Notes under the pieces: generated by a model
Told to the model about the DNA's origin: nothing
Seen by the model: only the letters and a program-made list of their open reading frames with translations
Database searches by the model: none
Shown: piece by piece, positions 35,909 to 48,552 of the stretch
How positions within the stretch are numbered: the stretch's first letter is position 1
Layout: the number at the start of each line of letters is the position of its first letter
Made by a program: the position numbers and the translations under genes
DNA from: Hymenoscyphus infarciens
Lineage: Eukaryota > Ascomycota > Leotiomycetes > Helotiales > Helotiaceae
DNA: 64,000 bases
Assembly (NCBI GenBank): GCA_001414345.1
Contig: LLCB01000194.1
Coordinates: forward strand, 1-64,000
Direction: 5' to 3'

Positions 35909-36634
35909 TTATCTATGCAAGTTCCATCGCACTACCGGATATCGCAACACTTTTACCTCCGTCCATCTAGGAAACACAAGCACCTTCGCCCCTGAACCTA
36001 AAGGTCGATACGGATCTTGTTGGGTATCTAAATGACCTAAACATTGTGATAGCTTCCCCGATATGTAGGGCTGGTCTTGTCCCAGCCTGACTGGTCCCAG
36101 CAATCCTTGTGGATGAGGAATACTAAGGCGATCGTTCAGAATATGTCAGCGTCTGCTCTCAGGAACTTCTTGTGGGGGTATTTTGGCTTCCATGCGAGGT
36201 AGAAGTCGCGGGTGGGGAAGTATAGCTGTTTGGGAGGGTGTTTCTTTCTTTCTGGTTTTTCGGTGGTGGGTTGGGGATGCTGGGTTGGCTGGGGGTCGTT
36301 AATGGCCTTGAAGATGTTGGGAGAGGAAACGTTGACATAGTAGGAGGTAGAGATGATGACGAGCGTGATGGGTGAGTCTAGCTGGGTGACATCGACGAGG
36401 GAGCGCCAGAGTTCACGCAATCCAAAATTGGAGCTGGATAAACTTAATGAGAGAGCTGACGATGGCGGTGGGCGTGATAAGGTAGTGAGTGGTTGGTGAG
36501 CTGGTAGCGAGTTCAGAAAAGACGGCATCGTCGAGTTGTCCTAGGTGGTTGTGGAAATCTACTTCTTCTTTCATTGTGTCTTCGACCGGAAGTGAGAGGG
36601 TGAGATTTTCGACGCTTGCGTTCAGTTTATCCAT
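35909..36634 (-). pseudogene. Broken coding remnant, unknown protein
   Basis: Three overlapping minus-strand frames look like successive parts of one protein. A start segment (MDKLNASVENLTL, 36634 down to about 36440) is followed in another frame by FGLRELWRSLVDV...TLVIISTSYYVNV (about 36420-36136), and then by LNDRLSIPHPQGLLGPVRLG in a third frame. I find no splice sites that join them cleanly, so frameshift decay is more likely than introns. The protein family is not recognised. It could instead be three unrelated chance frames. Confidence 0.35.
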
Positions 36635-37923
36635 TTTTAAATAGTTGGATTTTTTTGGGATTTCTCGTTCTGAGTTGCAGAGTGTATTTCGAGATAGACG
36701 TTTAAAGACATGTACGTGAAAAGATGCCTTGTTAATATTCTAGGTAGAATAGTATGAAAGCGGATATATGGTGATTAGAACCGTTATTCTGTTGGGTATT
36801 ACATCATAGGCTATTTAATTTTTCTGTCATAATTACTAGCACTAAGAAAAGTAGGTAAAGAGCTGGGGGTTTAATAGTGTATATTTTGAATGTAGTAACT
36901 CCCTGATATTCTTTGAAAACTGCGAATCAGCTAGTAAGACACTGAAATTTGATATATCACCATATAGTAAAAAGCTAGAAGTTTATTTAATAATTCATAA
37001 CGCGTTCTATTTAAATTCAACGTAAGGCTACGAGCAGTGCAATTGAATAAAAATATCAAAGACTACCTATAGGTTGCATTTCACTACCATACTACAGCTA
37101 GGCTGCCTAGTCCAAAATTCTAGTGGCTCATAAACTATATTAGACGACTTTCGTTTATTACTTACTAAGTTTGAAATTTATCCCTTACAATATATATGCA
37201 TAGAAATAGTTGGAATAGTGTAAGAGATGTGGCATTCCTCCGCGGGCACACTTCGATCGCACAAAATACGTCATAATCTTTTTGAAGTCTTGCTTGAGAG
37301 GAGTGAGTAGAATTAGAAGTTTGGTTTCTTGATTCTCCAAAGCCCCATGAAACAACAGTTAGGAATTCCCAACTAAGAATAGAATCCCCCTGCTCTGCTT
37401 ACCCCACTGTTCGACTAATGAAGGTAGCTGTCTAGAACGACTAGAACAATTTTCTTCATAATTACTTTCTTCTCTTAGAATGTACAGGACAAATGTAGAA
37501 GGGAAATGGCGAGGAGGCTGCAGTCACGAATTCCTGCAACCATTTGAGCATTGTAAAAATTGAGTGTTTACAGTATTACTGAGCAATGCTCACTTCTACC
37601 AACTCTTACGTACTTTTGCTTGTTCAATCACCCTGCTTACTCCTATTTCACTTTCCTTTCGAGTACAAACTACTTGGATTGGGATTAGTACAGAAAGTAT
37701 TCAAAGTGCATGATACACTGTGCATCTACTGGAGTCACATTCGGATGAGAATTTAGTTTCTTAATCTTCCAAGAAGCAGTTCAAAGAGCAATCTTCTCCA
37801 TTTAAAAATATCCATCGAGGGGTACAAGCCATTTGTATGATGTATTTGTGGCACCAAGACTGAAAATCAAAATAATCAAAAGAACAAGCTTGCTCGCTTA
37901 GCCCCATCGGGACATTCGCCATC
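36635..37923. other. Intergenic DNA, no supported gene
   Basis: About 1.3 kb, somewhat AT-rich (most so around 36700-37200) but not CA/TG-depleted, so not RIP-like. The part next to 37923 is the likely P450 trailer. Confidence 0.45.
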
Positions 37924-39882
37924 TCAATCGGAATCTTTGTTTCGTCGTCTGCTGAACTTGGACTTCTTCTCCCGTCGTCGAATCTTGATGTCAATTCCAG
38001 ATTGTCTGAGAAACCACGAATTCTGGATCTTCCATTCCTTATTTGGGTCCACGAGTTCCATCTACGCAGTTGGTCAGCTGGATCTAATTGTCAATCGTGG
38101 GTGTAAGATCCAAGAACTCACATCGTACTTCAAGAACAATGAGGCAACCACCTTGTATGTTTCAAGGTCTGAGAGGTCTTTTCCAATACAAACACGCTTT
38201 CCGCCTCCAAATGACAAGTCATTCTGCTTCATTCCAGTAAGTCGGGCTTGATATTCGTCCTCAGTCTCCCATTTATTGCGATACCAGCGACTTGGATTGA
38301 AAATGTCGGCATCTTGTCCAAAGATAGTTTTGTCTTTGTGGATTACACAGGCGTTCATGCCCACGATAGTTCCTGCGGCAATGAATGTGCCATTGCTAAG
38401 TTCAAGTCCACAGTCGGGCACTACACGTTCGAGGAGAAGACCTACACTCGGATGCACGCGCCCTAACGGGATAAGTCAATTTAACTTCTTTGAGAAAAAT
38501 TCAAGAGTTTTAGAGCATGTCGCAGGAGCTTAACTCCCAAAATGACTGAATAGGAAAATATTCTCTCACTCACGAGCTTCAAGAATGACCGCCTCTAAGT
38601 ACCGGATCTTCTTAGCGGACTCAAATTTAACAGCCTCGTCTCCTTCACACGTCGCATTATCAATGGCCTCTTGGAGCATCTCGTAGACATGTGGATTCTT
38701 GAGAACATGGTAAACGACAGAACGTATAGCGATAGCCGTGGTATCGGTGGCAGCGAGAATGTTACCCATCAAGAGCATCACAAGTTTTCCGTCGTGCATT
38801 TCGGGTCCGTATTTCTCCTTTAAACTCAAGAAGTCGTCAAGCATATCACTGTTTTCCTTTGATTTTCCCTCGACAGTCTGCTGCCTCGCCATCACCTCTG
38901 AGTAAGCCCATTCAGCAATAGATTCAATCTCTTGTGAACCTAGAGAAAAGAGGGGATTCTTGCCGATAAGGCGGTCCAGCATGGGAATTTGACCAATGGC
39001 AGATATGTAGTCCATTGCTCCATCTGCCATTCTGAGCCATCCAGAATGATCACACATGGTATCTAGGAACCCCGTCGATCGACTGAAGGTGATATTGCTC
39101 ATAAAATCCCAAGCGAGGTAGAGAATCCAGCGATCAATGGGTACGGCCTTGTTTTTCGTTCCAATCGGTGCGTCAATAAACTCGGTCTCGAGACGTGTAT
39201 GAAAGTATTTGATTGACTCGTCCATGAGAGGTTCAAACTTGAGAAGGGCAGAAAGCTTGTAGAAGGGCGACAGGCTAGAACGTATCTCGGTATGGATATT
39301 GTTGTTCCGGGCGCTGAAAATGTTTTGAAGGATTTGTCTTCCCACTTTCACGTCTGCTACTTTGTAGAAATCGGACTGAGGATGTGTTAGCCCAGCGTTG
39401 AAAAACTTCCTGTGGGTGAATCACCTTTTCGAAGTTGCCTCGAGGATCATAAATAGTACGCAATACCTTGGGATCAACGATGCTGTTAATGGGTTAGCTG
39501 AGAGCTGGAGCATTGGTAGGGGGCAACTGACCTGACCAAATTAGGTCCGCTGCAACAAATTAGCCTAGGTTTTTTTCGTTGACTTAGGAGCCGGGGGCAG
39601 TGGGTAAGGGTGAAACTTGCTCCCGACCACTATGAATAGGAGCCTCAAAAAAGGGATCAAGGGAAAGGTTGCATACAGACGCACAACTGGGCCATATTTG
39701 GCATGTAGCAAAATATGAGAGAGTTCAGCTTGTCCGCCGAGGGTGTCGACAAGCCTCCACAAATTGGTAAAACTTGCGATGAATGGACCAGGGATATTTT
39801 TGAGAGGTGAAGTGAAGTGTGCATACACTACGTGAGCGAAGTAGAGAATTGGCAAAGCCAGGATTAGAACGAGAACCGCCAT
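37924..39882 (-). CDS. Cytochrome P450 monooxygenase
   Basis: Six exons, complement(39882-39677, 39549-39532, 39482-39425, 39375-38574, 38462-38122, 38061-37924), give 520 residues, normal for a fungal P450. All introns have acceptable donors and CTAAC/CTGAC/CTAAT-type branches, and the frame is kept throughout. An N-terminal membrane anchor (AVLVLILALPILYFAHVVYA) precedes the proline hinge NIPGPF. The I-helix shows AATDTTAIAIRS. The K-helix motif is EARR (360-363), formed across the exon 4/5 join. The heme loop is FGGGKRVCIG with ligand Cys453. Exon 2 is only 18 nt. Sequence style resembles the pisatin-demethylase-like P450 group, but the substrate is unknown. It would act at the endoplasmic reticulum with a reductase partner. 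No other secondary-metabolism gene is adjacent. Confidence 0.92.
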
Positions 39883-40905
39883 GTTAGCGGAACACCTAGT
39901 GTTTTGGAACCTTTGATCTTATCTTAAGAAGTACTTTTTGGAGGTGGAAATAAGAAAGAGGGGTAAGAGGGTTTTGGAAAATGCTTGAGGAGACTTGGAC
40001 TTGTGAATAGTTCAGCCACGACAAGCGACTGGAGCAAAATACTGGGCGTGCGCAGGATCCACCAACAACAGCGAATGTTATTCAGACGGGATTGGATGAG
40101 TTACACCAATTGATGTAACAGAATAACACCACGCCGTTCTGATGTCAAGTTGGTTGGTTGAATAACACAAAATTGAACTTGTGCCGTGTTGGTCTAAGGT
40201 CAGCTACTGTGCCATAACGAATTTATATTCGCGTACGAGTACACGACAAATTCCTGTTCGGTGTTTATATTCTACTCTACCGCGACCTCAACTCAAAAAT
40301 TTGAGCCATTTGAACGATTGTTTTCAAAGATTCAGGTCGAGACCCTAAAATACACTACGTCTGTAGAAGAATATTAATCTGGACAGTCGGAACAACAAGA
40401 GCTGCCTCTGTATTTTGGCAGGTATGAATGAACCTGGTGGATTTACTGCCACTTTTATCGTCCATCACGAGCACTACCTACGTATGATGACCATCATACG
40501 ACTTGGACCCCAGAGTACGACCTTGATAAATAGATACGTAATGAGAAAAGAAGGTGAATGAAATAAACTTATTTACTGTCTCGGAAAGAATAGTCCGTAC
40601 TCACAGCATTGATAGGTCCAAGACCAAAGATTTCAGACAAGGTTCTGATAAGTTTCAACACCAACCTTCTTGGCTATTCATTCGCTTTGACATCCGCTGC
40701 AGAACTGTCGTCCATACTGAAGAAAGTAAAGTGAAAAAGGGGCTCGCTTGCACTTACTCGTGCGTTAGCTGAAGAAATGCAAAATGTATCTTCAAAAGTA
40801 AACTTGAAGAAGTAGTTCAAGTATAAGGAGGCTGTTGGCATTCATGAGTAGTATTTGATGGAACTTCAAGGACATGATTGGCTTATTCTTCGAACGTGTC
40901 TCTAC
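39883..40905. other. P450 upstream region, no supported gene
   Basis: About 1 kb of ordinary composition without a credible frame. A GT/CA-poor inverted set of words around TACGTATGATGACCATCATACG (about 40477-40501) forms a near-palindrome. No other signal is recognised. Confidence 0.4.
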
Positions 40906-41209
40906 GTACGGCATCCCGTATGTACCAAAAGTCGGAAACGACTAAATCGCAAATCGTAAATCGTAAAGTATTACTTTTTATAAGTATAAATATATTTTTT
41001 TTAATTTAAGTTCTCTCTCCCTCCTTCACCCCTCCCCTCCTCTAGACTAGACACTATAGATAGTCTTAACTATAGCAACTAAATAGAGGATAGGGAGGGA
41101 AGACGAGTATTATATATATAGTAGTAATATCGCCTCCTTATTATCTATCTCTATTACCTAACTCTTATCTCGTATTCTTTCTATTATTTTTAGATAAATA
41201 AGCGAGAAA

Positions 41210-41277
41210 GAGAGGAAGAGGGAAGAGGGAAGAGGGAAGAGGGAAGAGGGAAGAGGGAAGAGGGAAGAGGGGAAGAG
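41210..41277 (+). repeat. GGGAAGA minisatellite
   Basis: About eight to nine consecutive GGGAAGA units inside the TIR element. Confidence 0.9.
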
Positions 41278-41460
41278 TAAGGGGAATGTTTGCTTTAAAC
41301 TCCCCTTACCTACGCTAGGAAAAACCTTCCCCTAGAATGTTTGCTACCTCCTACTCTCTCCTTTGCTTACCCCCTTACCTTACCCTTATTCTTCTCCCAC
41401 TCTCTCCTATACTCTCTTAGTATAAGTAATATATACCTAGGTAGAAGAATAGAATAGAAG

Positions 41461-41540
41461 AGTAAGAGAGCAAGAGAGCAAGAGAGCAAGAGAGCAAGAG
41501 AGCAAGAGAGCAAGAGAGCAAGAGAGCAAGAGAGTAAGAG
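41461..41540 (+). repeat. GAGAGCAA minisatellite
   Basis: About eight to nine consecutive GAGAGCAA units inside the TIR element. Confidence 0.9.
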
Positions 41541-41660
41541 AATAGGATAATATAATTTAAGATTTACTATATCTATTAACTTTTGTAATTTGCGATTTGC
41601 GATTTACGATTTGCGATTTAGTCGTCGTTTCCGACTTTTGGTATATACGGGACGCCCTAC

Positions 41661-43311
41661 TACGGGGACGCAAAAACTGTCCTTCTACGCCGCACTCTAC
41701 CGAAACAATAATAACCTGTCTGAAGAAAACTTAGAAAAATACTAAAAAAACATAGAATGAATCTTCAATAGCTTATTAATTCTAGTAGCAGGTTTTAATA
41801 GGTTTTGTTAAATCGTTGTAGTTTCTTTTCAAATTTATTACGTTCCTAAATTCCGACAGTTTTTATATTCCCGTAGAGCGTGTCTAACTAATAAAAAAAG
41901 CTTCTCTAAAAGACCTTATAGGGTTTAGGTAGTGGAGGTGGACTCTCTAGAGCAGCGTTTTTGTTTTCCTAGCTAGATTAGCACTTCTATCCTTTCTAAA
42001 GGTTTCTATCCGTGCCTTTTCTCACTTTTAAGGCTATCCTTTCTTATTATATCCCCTCTTTTAAACACTTCTAGCCTATTATATTCTATCTCTAGCCTTC
42101 GATATACCTATCTCTTCTAATTCTATACTTTTAACACGTCTATCTCTTCTACTTCTATATAAGGCTAATTTCCTTTCTATACCTAGTAGAGAGAATAAGA
42201 AGGTTTATCTATTAATCTATAAAAGTATATAAAGTAGGTTAATAAGAGGTAAAGTAGGTTAGTTTATAAAAGGAGTTCTATATTTAGTACTATTACCTCT
42301 TATAAATTAACCTACTTTATTTAGAAGTACTCTTCTCTACCTAGCCACTTCTATTCTATACTACTTACTCTCCTCTCTCTTCCTAACCTCTCTTTTTAAC
42401 CTTCCTAGCTACTCTAATCCTTCTTTTATAATTATTCTTTCTTTTCTATTATATCTTATAAGTAAAGTTATTCTATTCTATTATATTCTAAAAAGAGAGA
42501 GTATTCTTTCTTATTCTAATATCTAGGATCGTTTAAGCGAGGAAATCTAAAACGCTACTCTAGAGACTATTATATAAAAATTAAGTATAATTAATTATTA
42601 TATAAGAGTTGATAAATGCCTTAACTATTAGGTAATAATCAAGGATTTTAACTATTAAGCGAGCTTAATTCTTAAGAGAGAATTAATTATTAAAAGACTT
42701 AAATAATTCTATAATTAAGAGTAAGAGCTTAAGAATCAAAGCTTCTTAGAACTAGTATAAGTATATACTAGCTAGAAGAAATATACTCTAAGTAGAGACA
42801 TATACGTCTAGTAGAATAAGATTCTTATATAACTTAGTATCGCTTATAAAGAATTAATATTAACGCTATTATAATATAAAGAAAGTATTTAACTAATTTA
42901 GTAAAAGTTAACCTAGATATATAAGAGCTAGAGGCTATATACTACTATTATTATAATAAAAAGATAAAAGAGATATACTAGGTATCTGCACCTAGCCTAG
43001 CCTCTAGCCTCTACGTACTAATTACCTAAGGCTTAACTAATTCTTTTAACTCTTAAATATCCTTAATACTTAAGTAAGAACCTTAGCTCTTAAAAATCCT
43101 TAGCTATTATAAAAACTTAAGCTTTAGGTATAAAAACTATTGTCTTCAGAGGCCCTCCCTCGTCTGGGAATCTATTGAAAACCCTTCAAGAGAGGGGGAA
43201 AAATCCTATATCACGTGCCACTAATCAGACCCCTGCATCAGCCGATAACGAGAAAAAATTCGATAACGAAACTTCAATCACTTCAACACTTCCCGCCACA
43301 AAACCACCACA
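41661..43311. other. Transition plus RIP-degraded AT-rich block
   Basis: Ordinary DNA to about 41860, then an AT-rich, CA/TG-poor block to about 43140, then the short leader of the Sas10 gene. The block has no ORF. It contains an inverted pair around AAAGTAGGTTA (about 42249-42277 and 42296-42321). Probably a decayed transposon, class unknown. Confidence 0.55.
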
Positions 43312-45218
43312 ATGGCAAAAAAGCGCAAAGCCTCCGGCCGATTCAATGTCTCAGAAGAAACCCCGGGCTTTGATCCCAAAGGCGGAAAACACCATGCGAT
43401 CACGACCTACGAAGATGTCGCAGATTCCCAGGACGAGTTCCACATCAATCGCGAGAAGGTCATGTTAGACGATGGACCGGATGCGAAGCGGAGACGGAAG
43501 TGGGAAGACGAGGGTTAGTTTTTCTATGCGACTCTGCGGGCTGGGATCGAATTGTTGCTAATGGGTTGACTGCAGATGCGGAACTTGAACCTTCAGACGA
43601 TGAAGTATTAGGTTACTCCTCCAGCTCAGACGACGAAGAACCAACGTCGAGATCACGAACGAAGGCCTCTAAAAATGTCGAATTGGACGAGGGAGCTGGA
43701 GGAGAAGAGGGGGAGGAGGAGGAGGCATGGGGAACTTCGAGAAAGGATTACTATAATGCAGATGAAATCCAGACCGAGGCAGATGCCTTGGAGGAAGAAG
43801 CAGAGGCCAAACGAATCCAAAAGAAGAAGCTCCAAAAGATGACGGAAGCAGATTTCGGATTCGACGAGAGCGAATGGTTGGAAGCTGGAAAGGCAGATGA
43901 GGAAGACGACGAGGACGTAGTGACGGAAGTCTTAAAGGATGTTGAGATCACACCAGATATGGGCGCTGCTGAACGACTGCAAATCCTACGAAGTCGATAT
44001 CCCGAGTTCGAGTTTCTGGCAGATGAGTTTGTGGCGCTACAACCAACACTGGTGGAGTTACAAAAGGAAATGGACGCCGAAAACACAACTGGAGGGAACG
44101 TATCGCCCACAGTGGTGAAATGTAGAGCATTAGCTGCATACATGGCATCATTAACAATGTATTTTGCAATCCTATCCTCCACTGCAGGCCACGCTCTCGA
44201 CCCCTCAGAACTCCGAGATCACCCAATAATGGAAAGCCTCCTACAATGCCGAAATCTCTGGTCAAAAGTCAAATCCCTCGAACCCTCCCTCCCCACACCC
44301 TCAGAACCAGAATCCGACTCCGATTCCGCCCCAGAAGAACAACCAATCCACCAGTCTCCTTCCACCTCCCCAGAACCAACAACTCAATCTTCTAAAAAGG
44401 CGAAAGCCCTCTCCGCAGCAACAGAAGCCTCCCTGGCCTCTCTGTCGTCTCTTCTCCCCTCCCGAAATCCAACATCTAAGTCAAAAACTACCCCTCAACC
44501 CACCAAGACGACCTTCTCAGACGACTCATCCTCAGATTTCGGCGAAGAAACCCACCTCTCCAAAGCTGACGCAGCAGCAAAAGCATCCAAAAAGAAATCC
44601 TTGAAATTCTACACCTCACAAATCACCCAGAAATCCCAGAAGAGAATGGGCGCGGGTCTCAACGCAGGAGGAGACGAAGATCTTCCCTACAGGGAACGTA
44701 TGCGCGACCGCCAAGCAAGACTCAACCTCGAAGCCGAGAAACGAGGGAAAGTCCTGGATGCTAGCGGCCGAGGAAAAGGGGGAACAGGAATCGAACTCGA
44801 TGGCGCAGATGCATCAGGAGATGAGGAAGAGGGACGAAGAGAACCCGGAGAAGACGACGAGTACTACGACCTCATCACCAAATCCTCCAAAGCGAAGAAA
44901 GCGGGCAAAAAGGCAGCCGTGGATGCAAGTAAAGATGCAGCAGCAGCTCAAGCATTGGATCGTGTGGCTAACGACGCTGATCTTGACGACGATGCGAAAC
45001 GTGCAATCGGATACACGATCGAGAAGAATAAGGGCTTAGCACCAAAACGAAAGAAGGAGGTCAGAAATCCACGAGTGAAGAAGAGGATGAAGTTCGAGGA
45101 GAAGAAGAAGAAGTTGGGTAGTATGAAGGCTGTGTATAAGGGTGGAGAGGAGAGAGGTGGTTATGGGGGTGAGAAGACGGGTATTAAACCAGGTTTGGTT
45201 AAGAGTATCAAACTTTGA
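43312..45218 (+). CDS. Sas10/Utp3 family small-subunit processome protein
   Basis: Two exons, 43312-43513 and 43576-45218, give 614 residues. The intron is 62 nt (GTTAGT, GCTAATG/TTGAC, GCAG). The protein begins MAKKRKASGRF, a basic, likely nuclear segment, followed by long acidic stretches. A Sas10/Utp3/C1D domain lies at about 215-300 (LVELQKEMDAENTTGG and VVKCRALAAYMASL). The conserved C-terminal Sas10 box starts near RAIGYTIEKNKGLAPKRKKE and continues NPRVKKRMKFEEKKKKL. These are the two hallmark regions of yeast Sas10/Utp3, a component of the U3 snoRNP processome for 18S rRNA maturation in the nucleolus. The gene sits between two RIP blocks yet shows no decay. Confidence 0.93.
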
Positions 45219-45879
45219 GCGTTCATTTTGTAAGAGTTGGGGGACAATAACCCTCCCGGTGGACAATAAAAGAAATCATTTGTCGGTTACCTAAGATTGT
45301 TAATCTAATTCGATTGTTTGGTTAACAATTTAAATTGTGCTGTGGAGTTCAAACAAGGGAGCGGTACTTGACGTTTCACTATATCAAAATCCAGATTTAC
45401 AGACCAGTTGAGCTCGACGACAACCCAGAAAGCTTCAAGGTTCCCTCGTAAGTACAAATCTTCATTATCGCTTAATCATTCTTCTCCTAAGATTCTTCAA
45501 ACGTTCATCAACTTCTGCCAAGTTGATTACACACGCGTAGTACAAGGGTTTAGCCAAAAACATCTGAGAATAACCTTGCGAGTTTACCTTCGCCAATTGG
45601 CTTCCACCAGCAACTAACATTTCTTATAGTCACTCAATCCTTCAAAGATTTTTGAGTCAAAATTCAAGCCAACGTAAAATCCGAGTCCGAGGAGACAGCG
45701 AGAGTATAGGACGAGGGAGAGGGGGGGTTTATAAGCTTAGGCAAGACAGTTGGAAGCGAAGGAGCTGAATCTAGTAAGGGAAGGAACGAATTTAGAACGG
45801 GAGGTATAAGTCTTGAAAGGGAGGGAATGAGTTTAGAAGAGGGTAGTAAGAGGATCGGCAGAGAGGCAAAGGTAGAGAG
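45219..45879. other. Sas10 trailer and intergenic DNA
   Basis: About 660 bp of ordinary composition; the last 200 bp is purine-rich with repeated GGGAGGGAA/GGAAGGAA words. No gene supported. Confidence 0.45.
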
Positions 45880-48060
45880 CAGTGTAGTCGATAGTATTCG
45901 GTGTATTATACTACTATGATATATTATTCAAAACCTACTTTAATACTCACTATTTACCTCTTTTAAATACCACGATACCTAATAATAGTATCCTTTATAT
46001 TATTAGGTAGTATTTAATATATATTATAATAATATCGTAGTATTACTAAGATCTAAGAGCTTATTTAGCTAGTATTCTTTTAAATAGTTTAGTATATATA
46101 TTATAACGATACGAAATATATACTACTATCGAAGAAGTATATAAGAGTGTATTTAGTAGAGTAACGTATATAAATACTAGGTACTAATATAGAAGAAAAG
46201 GCTAAACTAGTCTTTTCTAACTATAAGAGAGTAGATAGCTATATATAAGAGGTTTAGATAATATAAAAGAGGTTCGAATAATATAAAAGAGTTTGAAAGC
46301 TATCTAAAAGCTAAACCTAAAACCTTTCTAAATTAGATAATATAAGATAATTACTACTAAAAGTATATACTATATAATCCCGGCTATATAGAATAGCTAG
46401 CTATTATATATACTACTTAAAAGACGTTATAATAATAAGAGATAATTTAATATATTCAACTCTTTAATAGATGCCGAATTATTTAGCTTATATATTTTTT
46501 AAGCTAGATTTTAAATAGTAAAATAATCTAATATTTATATAAAAGATTATCTCTACTAAGAAAAGGTTATTCTTCTATTATTACTAAAACTACGACAATT
46601 AGAATATATTCTAGTATATCTTTTATTACCTACTTACGCTAGTATATATTACTACTATTCTAAGACAAAATACTAGTATTAAGATATTAGATATACGCGC
46701 TAAACGAATACTAAATCTATTATCCGAATAATTAGATAATAAAGAAATTAGTAATTAATACTTTTATTCTCTAAATAATTATAAGTATCTATAATATCCT
46801 CTAAATTAATTAAAAAGTAACTATTCTATCTCTTAAATAATACCTCTTAAAAATAAGAGTATTCTAGTTAGAAAATAGAGATATTTAAGTTAGTTTATAC
46901 TTTTTCTCTATAGTAATTAATAATTCTATTCTCTAAATAATCGTAAATACCTAGAATATTATCTAAATTAATTAAAAAGTAACTATTCTCTCTCTTAAAT
47001 AATATCTCTTAAAAATAAAAGTATTCTAGTTAGAAAAGAGAGATAGTTAAGTTAGCTATTATTCACTATTTCTACTATATTATACTACTTTCTTTTAGTA
47101 AATTAACCTACTTACGTACTATCTACTTACGACTACGTAAACTAACTCTTAAGAACTTTAGAAGTCTAATACTCGCGTTTCTTTTACTTATAGCTTTTAG
47201 TATCTTCTTAAAGCTTATTCTTCTTCTTCTTTTATACTCTAATTATCTCTATCTTTTAAGTAAAAGTAGTAGATACTATATATTAAAGGTTATAATCTTA
47301 AGATACTAGCTTTAATTTACTAAAAAATAAGTAATATAATATAGTAAAAATAGTAAATAATAACTAATTTAAATATCTCTCTTTTCTAACTAGAATACTT
47401 ATATTTTTAAGAGATATTATTTAAGAGATAGAATAGTTACTTTTTAATTAATTTAGAGAATATTCTAGGTATTTATAATTATTTAGATAATAAAAGTATT
47501 AATTACTATAAATAAATATTTACTATATCACTTTTAAAAGGTCTCTATATATTTAATAGACTATTTATAATTATCTTAGTATAAGCTAAAGAGGCGTTAG
47601 TTTTTTAACCTTTTATCTTAGATTTATATCTTACTTTATTTCTAGTCTTATATTTTAGAACTATATAGTATAACGTATAATATAAAGAGTATATAGCTAG
47701 ATATCTAGAATTGTAGATTTATTTACTTAGAGTATTTGAAAAAAAGAATCGTATAGATCGCTTATAAAATAGCCTTAAAAGCTCTTATAATGCCTATGTT
47801 AATAAAAGTAGGCTATGCGCGATATTAAACTTCAATAATACTAAGGACTAATTCAACGAGAATAACGTTACTTTATTAAATAAATTTAAATATCTTAGTA
47901 TATTAAACTTATTAAATTCGACTCTTTAAATATATATAGAACTTAACTAAATCGATTAACAAAAACTTAGTTCAGTTACTACTTTAGCTAAAATATATAT
48001 ATACTTCTATAAAACGATTATATTTATTTAAATAAATTCCTACACAATTATTTTTATCGG
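45880..48060. other. RIP-degraded AT-rich block
   Basis: About 2.2 kb of AT-rich, CA/TG-poor DNA with no ORF. It contains a roughly 160-bp repeat in three copies, two direct and one inverted (listed separately), and a short tandem region around ATATAAAAGAGGTT (46250-46300). Probably one or more decayed transposons. No domain is recognised. Confidence 0.6.
46751..47505. repeat. Three-copy ~160-bp repeat, two direct and one inverted
   Basis: Copies lie at about 46751-46905 and 46915-47075 (head to tail) and 47340-47505 (complement). Shared words include TTAATTAAAAAGTAACTATTC and, farther along, AAAATAAGAGTATTCTAGTT. The differences are mostly transitions, as expected if they were near-identical before RIP. 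Confidence 0.8.
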
Positions 48061-48552
48061 ATCCCCGCCGACGCTAGCTGAAAACTGTTTTTTGGGCACC
48101 TAGTTAACGACGGGGGGTAGAACGATAGCTATAGTATCCGCTCTAGCGGGAATATTGGCTATTAAACTATTTATAAGCTTTTCCTTGTTCATTGTGAGGT
48201 AATCACCTCGACTAACGAGCGAAGCTGCTTTTGCTGGCACATTTCTCTTCTTGATTACCTGATTGTTGTTGATATCTAGGTCAATATTTCAACTGGCTCT
48301 AAGTATTTCAAATTACCCGAGAGAGTTATGCATGGTAGGCAGGTACGAACATGAAGCATTTACAGCCGCTGTTAATGTCCACCGCAGGACAAATAGCTAG
48401 CAAAGCGGAGTCAAAATCACGACAAGCATCAAATCAAATCATATCATGGATAATAAGTCTCTCTTCTACTTGTACCAATCTCTACCCTTCAAGCAAAATC
48501 AAAGCAAGCTCGTACATGTATCTCTTTCACAATTTATCCCCCTGACCAACAT
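48061..48552. other. Intergenic DNA downstream of the chitinase
   Basis: About 490 bp of ordinary composition holding the likely chitinase 3' untranslated region. No gene supported. Confidence 0.45.

Larger units (their letters stand above)
40906..41660. mobile_element. Short TIR element with subterminal repeats (MITE-like)
   Basis: Inverted ends of about 55-60 bp start GTACGGCATCCCGTATGTAC on the left and, on the complement from 41660, GTAGGGCGTCCCGTATATAC. Both continue through CCAAAAGTCGGAAACGAC into short AAATCGCAAATCG/TAAATCG repeats. Exact termini are uncertain: TAC (40903-40905 and 41661-41663) or an inner TA could be the target duplication. The 750-bp interior has no coding frame and includes two minisatellites. 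This fits a non-autonomous DNA transposon; superfamily not determined. Confidence 0.75.
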
